64,000 bases of DNA from Paraflavisolibacter caeni (GCF_025628885.1 NZ_JAOTIF010000011.1:1-64000); one strand, 5' to 3'; positions 9,409-18,535 are shown, counted from the first letter of the stretch. The notes: a model not told the origin generated them from the sequence alone. A program made the numbers and translations.

Positions 9409-10434
9409 TTAATTATGTTCTAAAATTTCTCGTCTCACGCTAATGCCAACTTTATAGGTAGTTGAATCAACATAGCTCGGATTACTAGTCCATAAAATAA
9501 ATTCAGAATAAATCAGGCCAAGATTTTTTGCATATTTATCAACAACATAACCTCTGCTACCATTGGGTAGATCTGATAATACGGTATCCAATCTTCTACC
9601 TAGTGAGTCTCTGCTACCAAAAACCCAGGAATTATTTTCATATTCATAACTTCTAGTCTTCTTGGCTGGAACAATTATTTTGTTTAGTGATAAAGGTTTA
9701 TTGGTTCGATTATAGACTGTTAAATTTAAATAGGGATTTGATGGGGGAATTGCAGTGACAATTACGGTATCTGTCGGGGACCCGGTTATCAGAGCTGCAC
9801 TCACATTTGCAGGAATGATTGCTTTATTATTTGTGACCACTATGGTGTCAGGGACATTTTCTTCATTAATTCGTTCAACTGATATTACATTATTATAAGT
9901 TCCACTGTTTAAGGAAATGGTTTCATCTGTTTTTTTGATTGTAAAGTCCCAATTATTAATACTAGAAAAGTCGATTGAGCTATATAAATCTGATGGAAGG
10001 TAGCTGTTACCTTTCCATGAATACCCTTCCTTGATCGGAACAGCTAAATTGATTATTCTTTGATTACTTTCTACAACTTCTATTTTATCATTTAGTGGAG
10101 TAATATAGTATGTCCCATTCTGTGTCCAGCCTTTTTGACCCGCCAAATCACGTATGTAACGGTACACTCTATAGCTTGTTCTCCCCAGATTATCTGTTAC
10201 AATGCCCTGGATAAGATGTTTCTCTTGGTAGGAGTGGACTTCTTCACCTCTACCTAATTGAATAAAAACAGTAGAATCCAATCTATATGTAATATACTTC
10301 CCTATTTCTAAAGGTAAATATGCTTTTAATACTTCAGGATTAACATCCCTGTCATCAAAAATTTCTTTTTCTTCAGTACAGCTAAATAGTAGAATAGAAA
10401 AAATAAGAGCAATGCAGGCAGGGATTAATTTCAT
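9409..10434 (-). CDS. Predicted lipoprotein of unknown function
   Basis: A 341-aa protein with a lipoprotein signal (hydrophobic stretch 7-18, lipobox LLFSC, Cys19), so it is expected to be membrane-anchored in the periplasm or at the surface. The rest is beta-rich and polar, with the pattern LPLEIGKYITYRLDSTV near residue 40. I do not recognise a named domain. It is the first gene of a tight pair with the S8 protease (6-bp gap), which suggests a shared role or co-export (inference). It could be a protease partner or simply a neighbour. Confidence 0.78.
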   Translation of the reverse strand: MKLIPACIALIFSILLFSCTEEKEIFDDRDVNPEVLKAYLPLEIGKYITYRLDSTVFIQLGRGEEVHSYQEKHLIQGIVTDNLGRTSYRVYRYIRDLAGQKGWTQNGTYYITPLNDKIEVVESNQRIINLAVPIKEGYSWKGNSYLPSDLYSSIDFSSINNWDFTIKKTDETISLNSGTYNNVISVERINEENVPDTIVVTNNKAIIPANVSAALITGSPTDTVIVTAIPPSNPYLNLTVYNRTNKPLSLNKIIVPAKKTRSYEYENNSWVFGSRDSLGRRLDTVLSDLPNGSRGYVVDKYAKNLGLIYSEFILWTSNPSYVDSTTYKVGISVRREILEHN

Positions 10435-10474
10435 AAAGTTTGCAGTGTTATAGTTGCATAAAAATAATCAATTA

Positions 10475-10515
10475 AACAAATAAGTGCCAGTAAGGAAATT
10501 CCTTACTGGCACTTA
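10475..10515 (-). terminator. Terminator of mnmA
   Basis: A perfect 15-bp stem (10481-10495 with 10501-10515, starting TAAGTGCCAG) has a 5-base loop. On the minus strand it is followed by a T-rich stretch (complement of 10470-10480). It lies 41 bp past the mnmA stop and before the lipoprotein gene, so the two are separate transcripts. Confidence 0.8.
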
Positions 10516-10556
10516 AACATAGATTATAATGATCGGGAATAGTTTAATTATTTTCC

Positions 10557-11651
10557 TTACTTCCTTTGGATAATGCCTCCACCAATTACATCATCACCCT
10601 CATAGAAGACCGCACTTTGTCCAGGAGCAATACCTTTGGCTTTTTCGTAAAACCGCACAACTACATCACGACCTTCCGGAATTAATAGTGATGAGCTGCC
10701 TTTGTCTTTATATCTAATTTTAGTTATAGCTTCTCTTTCTTCTCCCAAACCATCATATTTGATCCAGTTAATTTTACTAACACGCATGTCTTCCTTTTCC
10801 AGGTCTGCTTCATCACCTAATACAACCGTATTGGTTTCAGGGTCAATATGTGTAACAAAAGCTGGTTTACCTAAGGCAATATCCAGTCCTTTTCGTTGTC
10901 CAATGGTATAAAAGGGATAGCCTTTGTGTTTACCTAATATCTTACCAGCCTTATCTACGAAATTGCCTCCGGCCACTTTTTCTTCCAGGCCCTCTACCTT
11001 ACGTTTCAAAAATCCTCTGTAATCATTATCAGGAACAAAGCATATTTCATAACTCTCACTTTTTTTAGCCAGTTCCGGATATCCAAAGTCATGTGCCATT
11101 TGCCGGATTTCTGTCTTGCGGTATGTACCTAATGGAAGTAAAGTACGGCTAAGCAGGTCTTGTTCAAGCCCCCAAAGCACATAACTCTGGTCTTTTAGTT
11201 CATCTGTACCTTTTCGTATAAAAAAGCGACCGTTATCGTGTTGATGAACAGTGGCATAATGGCCTGTAGCTATAAAATCGCAGCCCAATGCATCTGCTCT
11301 TTTTAATAAAGCGCGCCATTTAATATGGGTATTGCACAAAACACAGGGATTGGGAGTACGTCCGGCCATGTATTCTTCTACAAAATTTTCTACTACGAAA
11401 GAGCCGAATTCGTCCCTAATGTCTAAGATATAATGGGGGAAGCCATGTTCTACAGCCGCCATGCGTGCATCGTTGAAAGAATCAAGGTTACAACAACCTG
11501 TTTCTTTCTTTCCGCCGCCACTGGCTGAATAATCCCATGTTTTCATGGTAATACCTACTACTTCATAGCCTTGCTCATGAAGCATTAATGCTGTAACGGT
11601 ACTATCAATACCGCCACTCATGGCCACTAAAACTTTACCTTTTCTGCTCAT
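10557..11651 (-). CDS. mnmA: tRNA-specific 2-thiouridylase MnmA
   Basis: ATP-dependent thiolase that makes the 2-thio group of wobble uridine-34 in tRNA Glu, Gln and Lys. The 364-aa protein has the PP-loop SGGIDST at 12-18, the first catalytic Cys in TPNPCVLCN and the second in SYEICFVP. The frame is open to 11795, but the added 48 residues (MKRRLWPYRYIPEK...) are not part of the family, while MSRKGKVLVAMSGG at 11651 is. A TATCTTTG promoter box ends 11 bases upstream of this ATG, so the longer form would start before its own promoter. Confidence 0.95.
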   Translation of the reverse strand: MSRKGKVLVAMSGGIDSTVTALMLHEQGYEVVGITMKTWDYSASGGGKKETGCCNLDSFNDARMAAVEHGFPHYILDIRDEFGSFVVENFVEEYMAGRTPNPCVLCNTHIKWRALLKRADALGCDFIATGHYATVHQHDNGRFFIRKGTDELKDQSYVLWGLEQDLLSRTLLPLGTYRKTEIRQMAHDFGYPELAKKSESYEICFVPDNDYRGFLKRKVEGLEEKVAGGNFVDKAGKILGKHKGYPFYTIGQRKGLDIALGKPAFVTHIDPETNTVVLGDEADLEKEDMRVSKINWIKYDGLGEEREAITKIRYKDKGSSSLLIPEGRDVVVRFYEKAKGIAPGQSAVFYEGDDVIGGGIIQRK

Positions 11652-11661
11652 AATAAGGGGG

Positions 11662-11669
11662 CAAAGATA
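11662..11669 (-). promoter_or_regulatory. -7 promoter box of mnmA
   Basis: The minus strand reads TATCTTTG, an exact TAnnTTTG match, 11 bases before the ATG. It implies a leader of only about 5 bases and fixes the start at 11651. No -33 element is evident. Confidence 0.6.
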
Positions 11670-11769
11670 CAAATAGAAGGTGGGGTGCAGGAAAAGGGAT
11701 TGAATTTTAGCAAATAGATAAAGCTCCGAAGAGTATAAAGTTGATCTATGTGCTTTTTCTGGGATATAT

Positions 11770-13821
11770 CTATACGGCCAGAGTCTTCGCTTCAACTAAA
11801 ATATTGGAAGGGAATTTCAAATGAAATATTGCTCCCACATTGGGTTGTGCTTCTGCATAAATTTCACCAAAGTGGTTTTGAATAATCTTTTTGCATAATG
11901 CCAAGCCAATTCCATTTCCATCATAAGAATGTTTATCATTCAGCCTTTGGAAAAGCTGGAAAACCCGGTCAGCATATTTCTGTTCAAATCCAATACCGTT
12001 ATCCCTGACTAAAAATTCGATTGTTGAAGGGAGTCTCCCATTCTCATCTGGTACAAACTGTTTAGCTGAAATAGTGATCTTTGGCGGTACATTCGGATTA
12101 GAAAACTTTAGTGAATTATTGATGAGGTTATAGAACAACCTGCTCATCTGAGATGGAATGGCCTTGATATTCGGTAAGACATCACAAATTACCTGTGCCC
12201 CTTTCTGCTGGATCATCAATTCTAAATCGGAAAGTACATTTTCAATAATTAAATTAAGGTCAATCTCCTCAAACATTTCATCAAGCCTACTTTGCCGGCT
12301 ATAGGACAATAAGTCATTGATAATACCCGACATTCGTTCTGTTGATTTAAGGATCTTTGATAAATAGTTTTTGCCAGCTTCATTCAGTTCATCAAAGTTT
12401 CTTTCAACCAGCATTCCTGCAAATGTTTGGATCTTCCTTAACGGCTCCTGTAGATCGTGACTGGCCGCATAGGCAAATTGCTCCAGTTCTTCATTATATC
12501 GAAGTAATTGTTGATTAACTTGTTTAAGCTCTAATGTTCGTAATTCCACTTCCTTTTCTAATGCTTCGGCCATCATTTTATTATCACTAACATCAATACA
12601 AGAGCCTATGAAGCCAATAAAGGTCCCGTCTGGTGAAAAGCGAGGTCTTCCGGAATCAATAACCCAGCGGTAAACTCCATCGTGTCGCTTCAAGCGGTAC
12701 TCCATCTTAAATTCCCCCTTATTTTCGAATGCTTCTGTATAAGTATCTATACAAAGATCAAAATCATCAGGATGGACATTTTTAACCCAATTAAACCCTT
12801 TTTCTTGTGCGAGTGTGCGGCCTGTAAAATCCAGCCAACCTTTATTGAAGAAATTGTATCCCATGTCTGTGCCTGACATCCAGATCATAACCGGGGCTGA
12901 GTCTGCAATTTTATTGAATCTTTCTTCACTTTCCCGAAGCGCCTGTTCGGCCCACTTCAGGCTAGTAACATCTACCAGCATATTTACAGCTTCTACTACT
13001 TTGCCCGAACTGTCCAGGATTGGTTTTGGGTTAGCCAAAACATTTAATTTAACACCGTCGGGTCTTTCAACAATTATTTCCGCCAGGTTGATGGGCTTGC
13101 CTTCTTTTAAAGCAAATGCCATTGGACATTTATCTAAAGGAACCGGATTTCCTTGTAAATCGAAAATCTTCCAGGAACCGCACCAAAGATCTTTGCCTAT
13201 TTCTGGCCGGCGGCCCCACAAGGCAGCTGCAGCCTCATTATACATAAGGATTCGGCCTTCCGCATCGCAGGTATATAATGCAGCAGGCAGTCCATTAACA
13301 AGTTGAAAATACCGTTCTTCATTTGACCTCAAAGCATATAATAGTTTTTCATCAGCAGATTTTTTTGTAGCGATCTGATTTTGATCGAATTCAAGGTTAT
13401 TTGCTATTTTTTGTAAACGTTCTTTTAGGAATGCAACAATCCCCTTGACCTGACCTGCATCACCTAAGTCAGGTTTGAATGAGCCTTCCATTAGATGCTT
13501 TGTGCCATTTTTGAAAAGTAATTCTGTTTCAAAATCAATTACTACTCCAGCTAAAGCCTTATCTATAAAGTCCTTGATTCGCACAAATGTTTTATAATCC
13601 AGTATTTCTTTCAATTGTTTTCCTCTGGCCTGTTCTTTTGTAAAGCCAGACCAGATTTCAAATGAGGTATTTAAATATTTAATATGATATTCATTATCAA
13701 CATAAAATACAATGGAAGGAAGGGTATCCAAAATGGAAGATAATTGGACGGATTGATCTTCAATTTGTGGTACAAATAGGTTGGGATAGGTATTCGGCAT
13801 AAATGATTTATATAACTGCAA
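11770..13821 (-). CDS. PAS-domain sensor histidine kinase
   Basis: A 683-aa kinase without obvious membrane segments, so probably a soluble sensor. Three PAS-type modules are visible (about 25-140, 165-295 and 297-420), the third with a PAC-like MEYRLKRHDGVYRWVIDSG. A short coiled coil follows, then HisKA with the H-box SHDLQEPLRK (His near 455) and a HATPase_c domain with NLINNSLKFSN, VRDNGIGF and GNGIGLALCKK. No receiver domain or response regulator gene is adjacent, so it is an orphan. ATG at 13821 or 13800 (MPNTYPNLF) could be the start. The signal sensed is unknown. Confidence 0.9.
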   Translation of the reverse strand: MQLYKSFMPNTYPNLFVPQIEDQSVQLSSILDTLPSIVFYVDNEYHIKYLNTSFEIWSGFTKEQARGKQLKEILDYKTFVRIKDFIDKALAGVVIDFETELLFKNGTKHLMEGSFKPDLGDAGQVKGIVAFLKERLQKIANNLEFDQNQIATKKSADEKLLYALRSNEERYFQLVNGLPAALYTCDAEGRILMYNEAAAALWGRRPEIGKDLWCGSWKIFDLQGNPVPLDKCPMAFALKEGKPINLAEIIVERPDGVKLNVLANPKPILDSSGKVVEAVNMLVDVTSLKWAEQALRESEERFNKIADSAPVMIWMSGTDMGYNFFNKGWLDFTGRTLAQEKGFNWVKNVHPDDFDLCIDTYTEAFENKGEFKMEYRLKRHDGVYRWVIDSGRPRFSPDGTFIGFIGSCIDVSDNKMMAEALEKEVELRTLELKQVNQQLLRYNEELEQFAYAASHDLQEPLRKIQTFAGMLVERNFDELNEAGKNYLSKILKSTERMSGIINDLLSYSRQSRLDEMFEEIDLNLIIENVLSDLELMIQQKGAQVICDVLPNIKAIPSQMSRLFYNLINNSLKFSNPNVPPKITISAKQFVPDENGRLPSTIEFLVRDNGIGFEQKYADRVFQLFQRLNDKHSYDGNGIGLALCKKIIQNHFGEIYAEAQPNVGAIFHLKFPSNILVEAKTLAV

Positions 13822-14220
13822 TCAAATCACAATTATTAAGCCACTGCAGCTAAAAAGAATTTTGTTCTCATTTAGTATATTATATACAAGATTTCAATCT
13901 AATTGTATAGGGAATTAGATTAATGCGCAGTATGATTTAGGGGAAAAACTGGCCCAACAGTATGTTTTTCCTGCAAAATGCTGATAATCTTGTGTAATTG
14001 GGAAAAATACGCAACAGTTTTGTGTTTTTGACAGGTAATTTCACTGGGCGCCTAATTGCCAAAAAAATACGGAAGAGCATAAAGGGAGGGGGCAAAACTT
14101 GGAAGGTGGGGGTTGGTTTTGTACCTTTAGGCTCAACTCCATTGCCTCCGTTCAGGGCTTTTTAGGGCGTTCTGCCTGTAGGTTGTTTTCCCCTTATTTA
14201 TGAGCATTTGCTCAATTCAG

Positions 14221-14396
14221 ATCGAAGCATAGTCGAAAGATGGTCGAAGGATAGTCGAAGGATGATCGAAGGATGGTCGAGGTAGCATAGACTTTGGTAC
14301 GCTTAAAGTATAGCTAAAGTACGCCTATGGTACGGCTTAGGTAGGGAGTTGGTACGGAGTAAGTATGCTTCAGCTATACTGAAGGTAGGGAGTAGA
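14221..14396. repeat. Degenerate 11-bp tandem repeat array, 16 units in one register
   Basis: Cut every 11 bases from 14221, the sequence gives 16 related units. Units 1-6 resemble GTCGAAGGATG (for example units 3, 4 and 5: GTCGAAGGATA, GTCGAAGGATG, ATCGAAGGATG). Units 8-16 resemble TACGSHTWARG (TACGCTTAAAG, TATAGCTAAAG, TACGCCTATGG, TACGGCTTAGG and so on). The period never slips. Eleven is not a multiple of 3 and no long ORF is present, so it is not a coding repeat. It has no spacer/repeat structure, so it is not CRISPR. Function unknown. Confidence 0.85.
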
Positions 14397-14638
14397 GGGG
14401 TGATTGGGGGATCAAGGATGAATTCTGTTTGCGAGAAGGAATCATCTATTTTGAAGCGATTTTAATTCGTTTGATACTACAATTAATTGCAGAAAATTAC
14501 TGATTGAATTTACCAGACAACAGGATATTTGAATACCTAAATACAATGCATGTAAAAGGGACAACTGTTTGATTATTAATATACTTGTGTCTTCTTTTAG
14601 AATTTAATAAAAAGTGGATAAATAGATGGGGGAAACGC

Positions 14639-14669
14639 TTGCATGAACCAAAATAAATGATGTATCTTG
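14639..14669 (+). promoter_or_regulatory. Candidate ssb promoter
   Basis: TTG (14639-14641) lies 21 bases before TATCTTG (14663-14669), a one-base-short variant of TAnnTTTG. It ends 19 bases before the ssb ATG. This is a weaker match than the other promoters listed. Confidence 0.35.
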
Positions 14670-14688
14670 TATCCCTAATTTGAGTACT

Positions 14689-15126
14689 ATGATCAAAATG
14701 CAAGTTATTGGAAATTTAGGCAAGGACTGTGTTGTTAACACAGTTAACGGTAAAAATGTAATCAATTTTACCATTGCCCACACTGAGAAATTCAAAGACA
14801 GTCAAGGCAATAGCCAGGAAAGAACTACCTGGGTTGATTGTGCCTACTGGACAGACAGAACGTCCCTTTCACCTTACTTAACCAGGGGAAAACAAGTATT
14901 TGTTGAAGGCACACCTGAAGTAAGAAGCTTTACGCGTCAGGATGGGACAAGTGGTGCTTCTCTTTCATTAAGAGTTAGAGAAGTTCAATTATTGGGTGGA
15001 AAAGAAGGTGCAACGCCTGCAGTTCCTGGATCTTATGCACAAAGCCAAGCGCCTGCAACGGGTCGAAATACTGGTGGAGGCGTGCCTAGCGATATCGGAG
15101 AAGCTGTGGATGATCTGCCTTTTTAA
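14689..15126 (+). CDS. ssb: Single-stranded DNA-binding protein
   Basis: A 145-aa OB-fold protein that coats single-stranded DNA in replication, repair and recombination. The OB domain covers about 1-105 (MIKMQVIGNLGKDC, NFTIAHTEKF, ERTTWVDCAYW, YLTRGKQVFVEG). A Gly/Pro/Gln-rich linker follows, then the acidic partner-binding tip DDLPF. A TTG codon at 14680 would add three residues; the ATG at 14689 is the likelier start. Stand-alone gene with its own terminator. Confidence 0.95.
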   Translation: MIKMQVIGNLGKDCVVNTVNGKNVINFTIAHTEKFKDSQGNSQERTTWVDCAYWTDRTSLSPYLTRGKQVFVEGTPEVRSFTRQDGTSGASLSLRVREVQLLGGKEGATPAVPGSYAQSQAPATGRNTGGGVPSDIGEAVDDLPF

Positions 15127-15146
15127 AATAAATTATTTCATCTTTC

Positions 15147-15175
15147 AAGCCCCCGGAATCCGGGGGCTTTTTATT
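15147..15175 (+). terminator. Terminator of ssb
   Basis: A 10-bp GC-rich stem, AAGCCCCCGG (15147-15156) with CCGGGGGCTT (15160-15169), has a 3-base loop and is followed by TTTATTT. It lies 20 bp after the ssb stop. Confidence 0.92.
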
Positions 15176-15370
15176 TCAAGGCGGGTACAGAGAAGGGAAG
15201 GGCTGATTACATTCGAGGAGCGCAGTTCATGATTTTTTGAAATGTTCATCACTAATTCGGAATACTAACACCTGGTAGTGATTATGAAACAGGGGGATAT
15301 GAATTGAATCTGACGGAGGATCTGTTCAGATAATTTCCTTTCAGACTGTTCTGTTTCTTTACTTTGCACC

Positions 15371-16456
15371 ATGCAAGAACAATTCTTTCCTTACCAAATA
15401 CTTTCAGAGTTTACAAAAGATATATTCAGGAAATTAGGGCTTCCTGAGCAGGACATTGACCTCGCTACCAAAGTTTTATTGTCTGCAGATGTGAGAGGTA
15501 TTGATTCTCATGGCATTGCGCGTTTGAGTGGGTATGCCCGGCTTATTGAAGCGGGTAGAGCTAACCCGGAACCTAAAGTGAAAGTTGTATATGAAACTCC
15601 TTCTACAGCAACTATAGACGGTGATCGCGGATTGGGGCTTGTAGTAGCTCCATTTGCTATGCAGGTAGCCATTGAAAAAGCCAAGAATGTTGGAACAGGC
15701 TGGGTGAGTGTGAAGAATAGTAATCACTATGGCATTGCTGCCTATCATGCCATGATGGCTTTAGAGCATGATATGATCGGTATTTCTATGACGAATGCAA
15801 GCGCTCTTGTTGCACCAACGTTTTCTATGGAACGTATGTTGGGTACAAATCCCATATGTGTAGTAGTTCCGGCTGGCGAAGAGCCTCCTTTTGTGGCTGA
15901 TATGGCGACCACCACTGCAGCAAATGGCAAGCTAGAGATTTTGCAGCGTAAAAATATGCCTACTCCTGCAGGTTGGGTTCAGGATAAAGAAGGAAATTCT
16001 GTTACAGATGCTCATGCTTTGAAACAAGGAGGAGCACTCTTGCCTTTGGGTAGTGACCGTGAGCGCAGCAGTCATAAAGGCTATGCGTTGGGTTCTATAG
16101 TAGATATTTTTTCAGCAGTTTTAAGTGGAGCCAATTATGGGCCATGGGTGCCGCCATTTCCTGCTTATGTGCCCATGCCTCAGAACATGCCTGGTGAAGG
16201 TATCGGTCACTTCTTTGGAGCTATGCGTATTGATGGATTCCGTCCTGCTGATGAATTCAAACAGCATATGGATAACTGGATCAAGCGATTCAAGGGTGCA
16301 AAGCCTGTAAATCCTGATCAGCCTGTGTTGATACCAGGGGATGTGGAAAGGGAAATGGAAGCAGAAAGAATGACACTGGGTATTCCGTTGCATGCGGCTG
16401 TGATCAATGATTTGAAAGGACTGGCAGATAAACTAGGCGTTCTTTCAATTTTTTAA
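15371..16456 (+). CDS. Ldh/YlbC-type NAD(P)-dependent dehydrogenase (malate/L-lactate/ureidoglycolate family)
   Basis: A 361-aa oxidoreductase of the malate/L-lactate dehydrogenase-like family (PF02615 type), unrelated to the classical Rossmann MDH/LDH fold. Family motifs are DVRGIDSHGIARLSGYARL (about 36-54) with the catalytic His, NSNHYGIAAYHAMMA near 117, GTNPICVVVPAG near 158 and HKGYALGSIVDI near 237. The substrate cannot be chosen between malate, L-lactate and related 2-hydroxy acids. It stands alone between ssb and lysC. TACTTTG just upstream of the ATG (around 15360) may be a -7 variant. Confidence 0.86.
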   Translation: MQEQFFPYQILSEFTKDIFRKLGLPEQDIDLATKVLLSADVRGIDSHGIARLSGYARLIEAGRANPEPKVKVVYETPSTATIDGDRGLGLVVAPFAMQVAIEKAKNVGTGWVSVKNSNHYGIAAYHAMMALEHDMIGISMTNASALVAPTFSMERMLGTNPICVVVPAGEEPPFVADMATTTAANGKLEILQRKNMPTPAGWVQDKEGNSVTDAHALKQGGALLPLGSDRERSSHKGYALGSIVDIFSAVLSGANYGPWVPPFPAYVPMPQNMPGEGIGHFFGAMRIDGFRPADEFKQHMDNWIKRFKGAKPVNPDQPVLIPGDVEREMEAERMTLGIPLHAAVINDLKGLADKLGVLSIF

Positions 16457-16597
16457 TATAAGTTGAGGACATATGGAGAAAAAGTCAATATTTAATATTT
16501 TCTGACTCTCTTTGCTTAATTCCTGTCTTAATTCTCTTTCTTTGCACTCATTTAATTATTAACCTTAAATAAGAATTCCCCTATAGGGGACAGGGGT

Positions 16598-17917
16598 ATG
16601 AAAGTAATGAAATTTGGCGGCACCAGTGTAGGCTTGCCGCATCGCATGCATGAAGTAGCAAAACTCATCACAACTGATGACGAGTCTAAAATTGTTGTTT
16701 TAAGTGCAGTTTCCGGCACAACCAATGCATTAGTGGAAATTGGTAATCTTTTGTCGAAGGGGGACCGCGAAACAGCCAAGCAAAAGATTGATGCACTGGA
16801 AGCCAAATACAAGCAGTTCATTACTGAATTAGTTATTGCGGAAGATGCTCTTGACAAGGCTGAGACAATATTAAATGAGCATTTTGAATTTCTCAACATC
16901 ATCCTTAAGATATCTTATAGTGAGGCGTTAAATAAGGATATTCTGGCTCAAGGTGAGTTGATCTCTACCAAATTATTCAGTGTTTACCTGGAAGAGCAAG
17001 GCATTGCACATGTTTTATTACCAGCTTTGAACTTTATGAGCATTGATGAGAATGACGAGCCACAAGTAAGTGTGATCAGCCATAAGTTATCTTCAATATT
17101 AGCCCAGCATGGTAATCATAAGTTATTCATTACGCAAGGTTATATATGCCGCAATGCCCGTGGCGAAGTAGACAATTTAAAGCGTGGGGGTAGCGATTAC
17201 AGTGCTTCATTGATTGCTGCGGCAATTAACGCTTCTGTTTGTGAGATTTGGACAGATATCAGTGGCATGCATAACAATGATCCTAGGGTAGTGAATAAAA
17301 CTATTCCTATTGAGCAGTTGAGTTTCGATGAAGCTGCAGAATTGGCTTATTTTGGAGCGAAGATCCTGCACCCAGCTTCAATATGGCCTGCGCAACAATA
17401 TAAAATCCCGGTGAAGTTGTTGAACACCATGGAGCCGCATGCAAAAGGAACTACTATTACATCTGAAGCTGCTTCAAAAGGAGTAAAAGCTGTGGCTGCA
17501 AAAGATGGTATAACTGCTGTAAAAATCAAGAGTAGCCGCATGTTGCTGGCTTATGGCTTTTTACGTAAGGTGTTTGAAATCTTTGAGAAATATCGTACTT
17601 CTATCGACATGATTACCACGTCTGAAGTTGCTGTTTCCCTGACAATTGATAACGACAGCGCCCTGACTCTAATTAAGAAAGAGTTAGAGGCATTGGGAAC
17701 AGTTGAAGTGGATAATAATCAAACCATTGTTTCCATTGTAGGAAATGAAATTGCAGCAACAGCTGAAACCCTGCAAAAGGTATTTAACAGCCTGAATGGT
17801 AGTGATGTGCGCATGGTTTCTTATGGTGGTAGTGCTCATAATATCTCGATCCTGGTGCCTGCTGCCCAAAAAACCCAGGTGCTGCAGCAACTGAATAGCG
17901 GTGTATTTGGTTTGTAA
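16598..17917 (+). CDS. lysC: Aspartate kinase
   Basis: Phosphorylates L-aspartate, the first step to lysine, threonine, methionine and diaminopimelate. The 439-aa protein is a monofunctional kinase: N-terminal kinase domain with KFGGTSVG at 4-11, the aspartate-binding region RGGSDYSASLIAAA near 197, and two C-terminal ACT domains (about 300-439) for feedback control. There is no fused homoserine dehydrogenase. I see no lysine riboswitch in the 141-bp upstream gap. Ends at a strong bidirectional terminator. Confidence 0.95.
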   Translation: MKVMKFGGTSVGLPHRMHEVAKLITTDDESKIVVLSAVSGTTNALVEIGNLLSKGDRETAKQKIDALEAKYKQFITELVIAEDALDKAETILNEHFEFLNIILKISYSEALNKDILAQGELISTKLFSVYLEEQGIAHVLLPALNFMSIDENDEPQVSVISHKLSSILAQHGNHKLFITQGYICRNARGEVDNLKRGGSDYSASLIAAAINASVCEIWTDISGMHNNDPRVVNKTIPIEQLSFDEAAELAYFGAKILHPASIWPAQQYKIPVKLLNTMEPHAKGTTITSEAASKGVKAVAAKDGITAVKIKSSRMLLAYGFLRKVFEIFEKYRTSIDMITTSEVAVSLTIDNDSALTLIKKELEALGTVEVDNNQTIVSIVGNEIAATAETLQKVFNSLNGSDVRMVSYGGSAHNISILVPAAQKTQVLQQLNSGVFGL

Positions 17918-17930
17918 TTCATTGTGAGTA

Positions 17931-17980
17931 GTATAAATAAAATAAAAGCCTCTTTCCCGAGGCTTTTATTTTATTTATAC
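17931..17980. terminator. Bidirectional terminator, 22-bp perfect stem, lysC / DHFR-like gene
   Basis: Bases 17931-17952 are perfectly complementary to 17959-17980, with a 6-base TTTCCC loop. The GC core is AAAAGCCTC/GAGGCTTTT and the flanks are A-rich on one side and T-rich on the other, so it can end transcripts from both convergent genes. Confidence 0.92.
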
Positions 17981-18013
17981 TAAGAATGATTTGAATGAAG
18001 GGCAAATATTTTC

Positions 18014-18535
18014 TTATAACATGTTTACGTTATACATTAATGAGACAAGGCCAGAGGAATAGGTTTTTGTTTCTGTAAGGGTAAGTTGAATTCTTCCTTT
18101 AATATTGCTGAATAATGGCTTACCACTACCTAAGATAATCGGATGCACTGCAAGCCAAACTACATCAACAAGTCCAAGATTCATTAATGAAGTGGTTAAT
18201 GAGGCCCCTCCAAATAACCATATGTCCTTGCCCGGACTATTCTTTATTTTCAATACTTCATTTTCAATATCACCCCTGACAAGTGTCTTGCCCTCAGGGA
18301 CTGTATCTATAGTTCTTGAAAAGATATATTCTTTCATTTTGGGAAAGCCGAGATCAAAATCTTCTTTGCCCAATGACATTTCGTAGGTTTTTCGTCCTGC
18401 AAATATGGTGTCAATGCGGTGGAGAAACTCCTGCATTCCATAGTCCTGGTCGGTCAGGCACCAGTCGTATTCGCCGTTAGGACCTTCTATAAAGCCGTCG
18501 AGGCTAACGGCGACGCCTAAGATTATTTTGCGCAT
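18014..18535 (-). CDS. Dihydrofolate reductase family protein (RibD C-terminal-like)
   Basis: A 173-aa single-domain protein of the YyaP/RibD-C group. It starts MRKIILGVAVSLDGFIEGPNG and has FAGRKTYEM, DIWLFGGASLTTSLMNLGLVD and HPIILGSGKPLF, typical NADPH-binding positions of this superfamily. These proteins are usually annotated as dihydrofolate reductases, but true folate activity is doubtful; the physiological substrate is unknown. It converges on lysC and has no operon partner. Confidence 0.85.
   Translation of the reverse strand: MRKIILGVAVSLDGFIEGPNGEYDWCLTDQDYGMQEFLHRIDTIFAGRKTYEMSLGKEDFDLGFPKMKEYIFSRTIDTVPEGKTLVRGDIENEVLKIKNSPGKDIWLFGGASLTTSLMNLGLVDVVWLAVHPIILGSGKPLFSNIKGRIQLTLTETKTYSSGLVSLMYNVNML

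Larger units (their letters stand above)
13822..14688. other. 867-bp non-coding spacer between histidine kinase and ssb
   Basis: The longest gene-free stretch in the window, between divergent genes. It has four visible parts: an AT-rich part with a small hairpin (GGAAAAAC at 13942-13949 with GTTTTTCC at 13964-13971); a purine-rich part around 14080-14115; the 11-bp repeat array (14221-14396); and an AT-rich ssb promoter region. No ORF of 60 codons or more falls wholly inside. A non-coding RNA is possible but not shown. Confidence 0.6.

Noticed and set aside
12815-13306. 163-codon plus-strand ORF within the histidine kinase gene
   Set aside because: Antisense shadow of a well-conserved PAS region.
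14221-14396. CRISPR array reading of the 11-bp repeats
   Set aside because: Units are contiguous, 11 bp and degenerate, with no spacers and no cas genes nearby.
16457-16597. Lysine riboswitch before lysC
   Set aside because: The 141-bp leader shows no complex stem arrangement or terminator/antiterminator pair.
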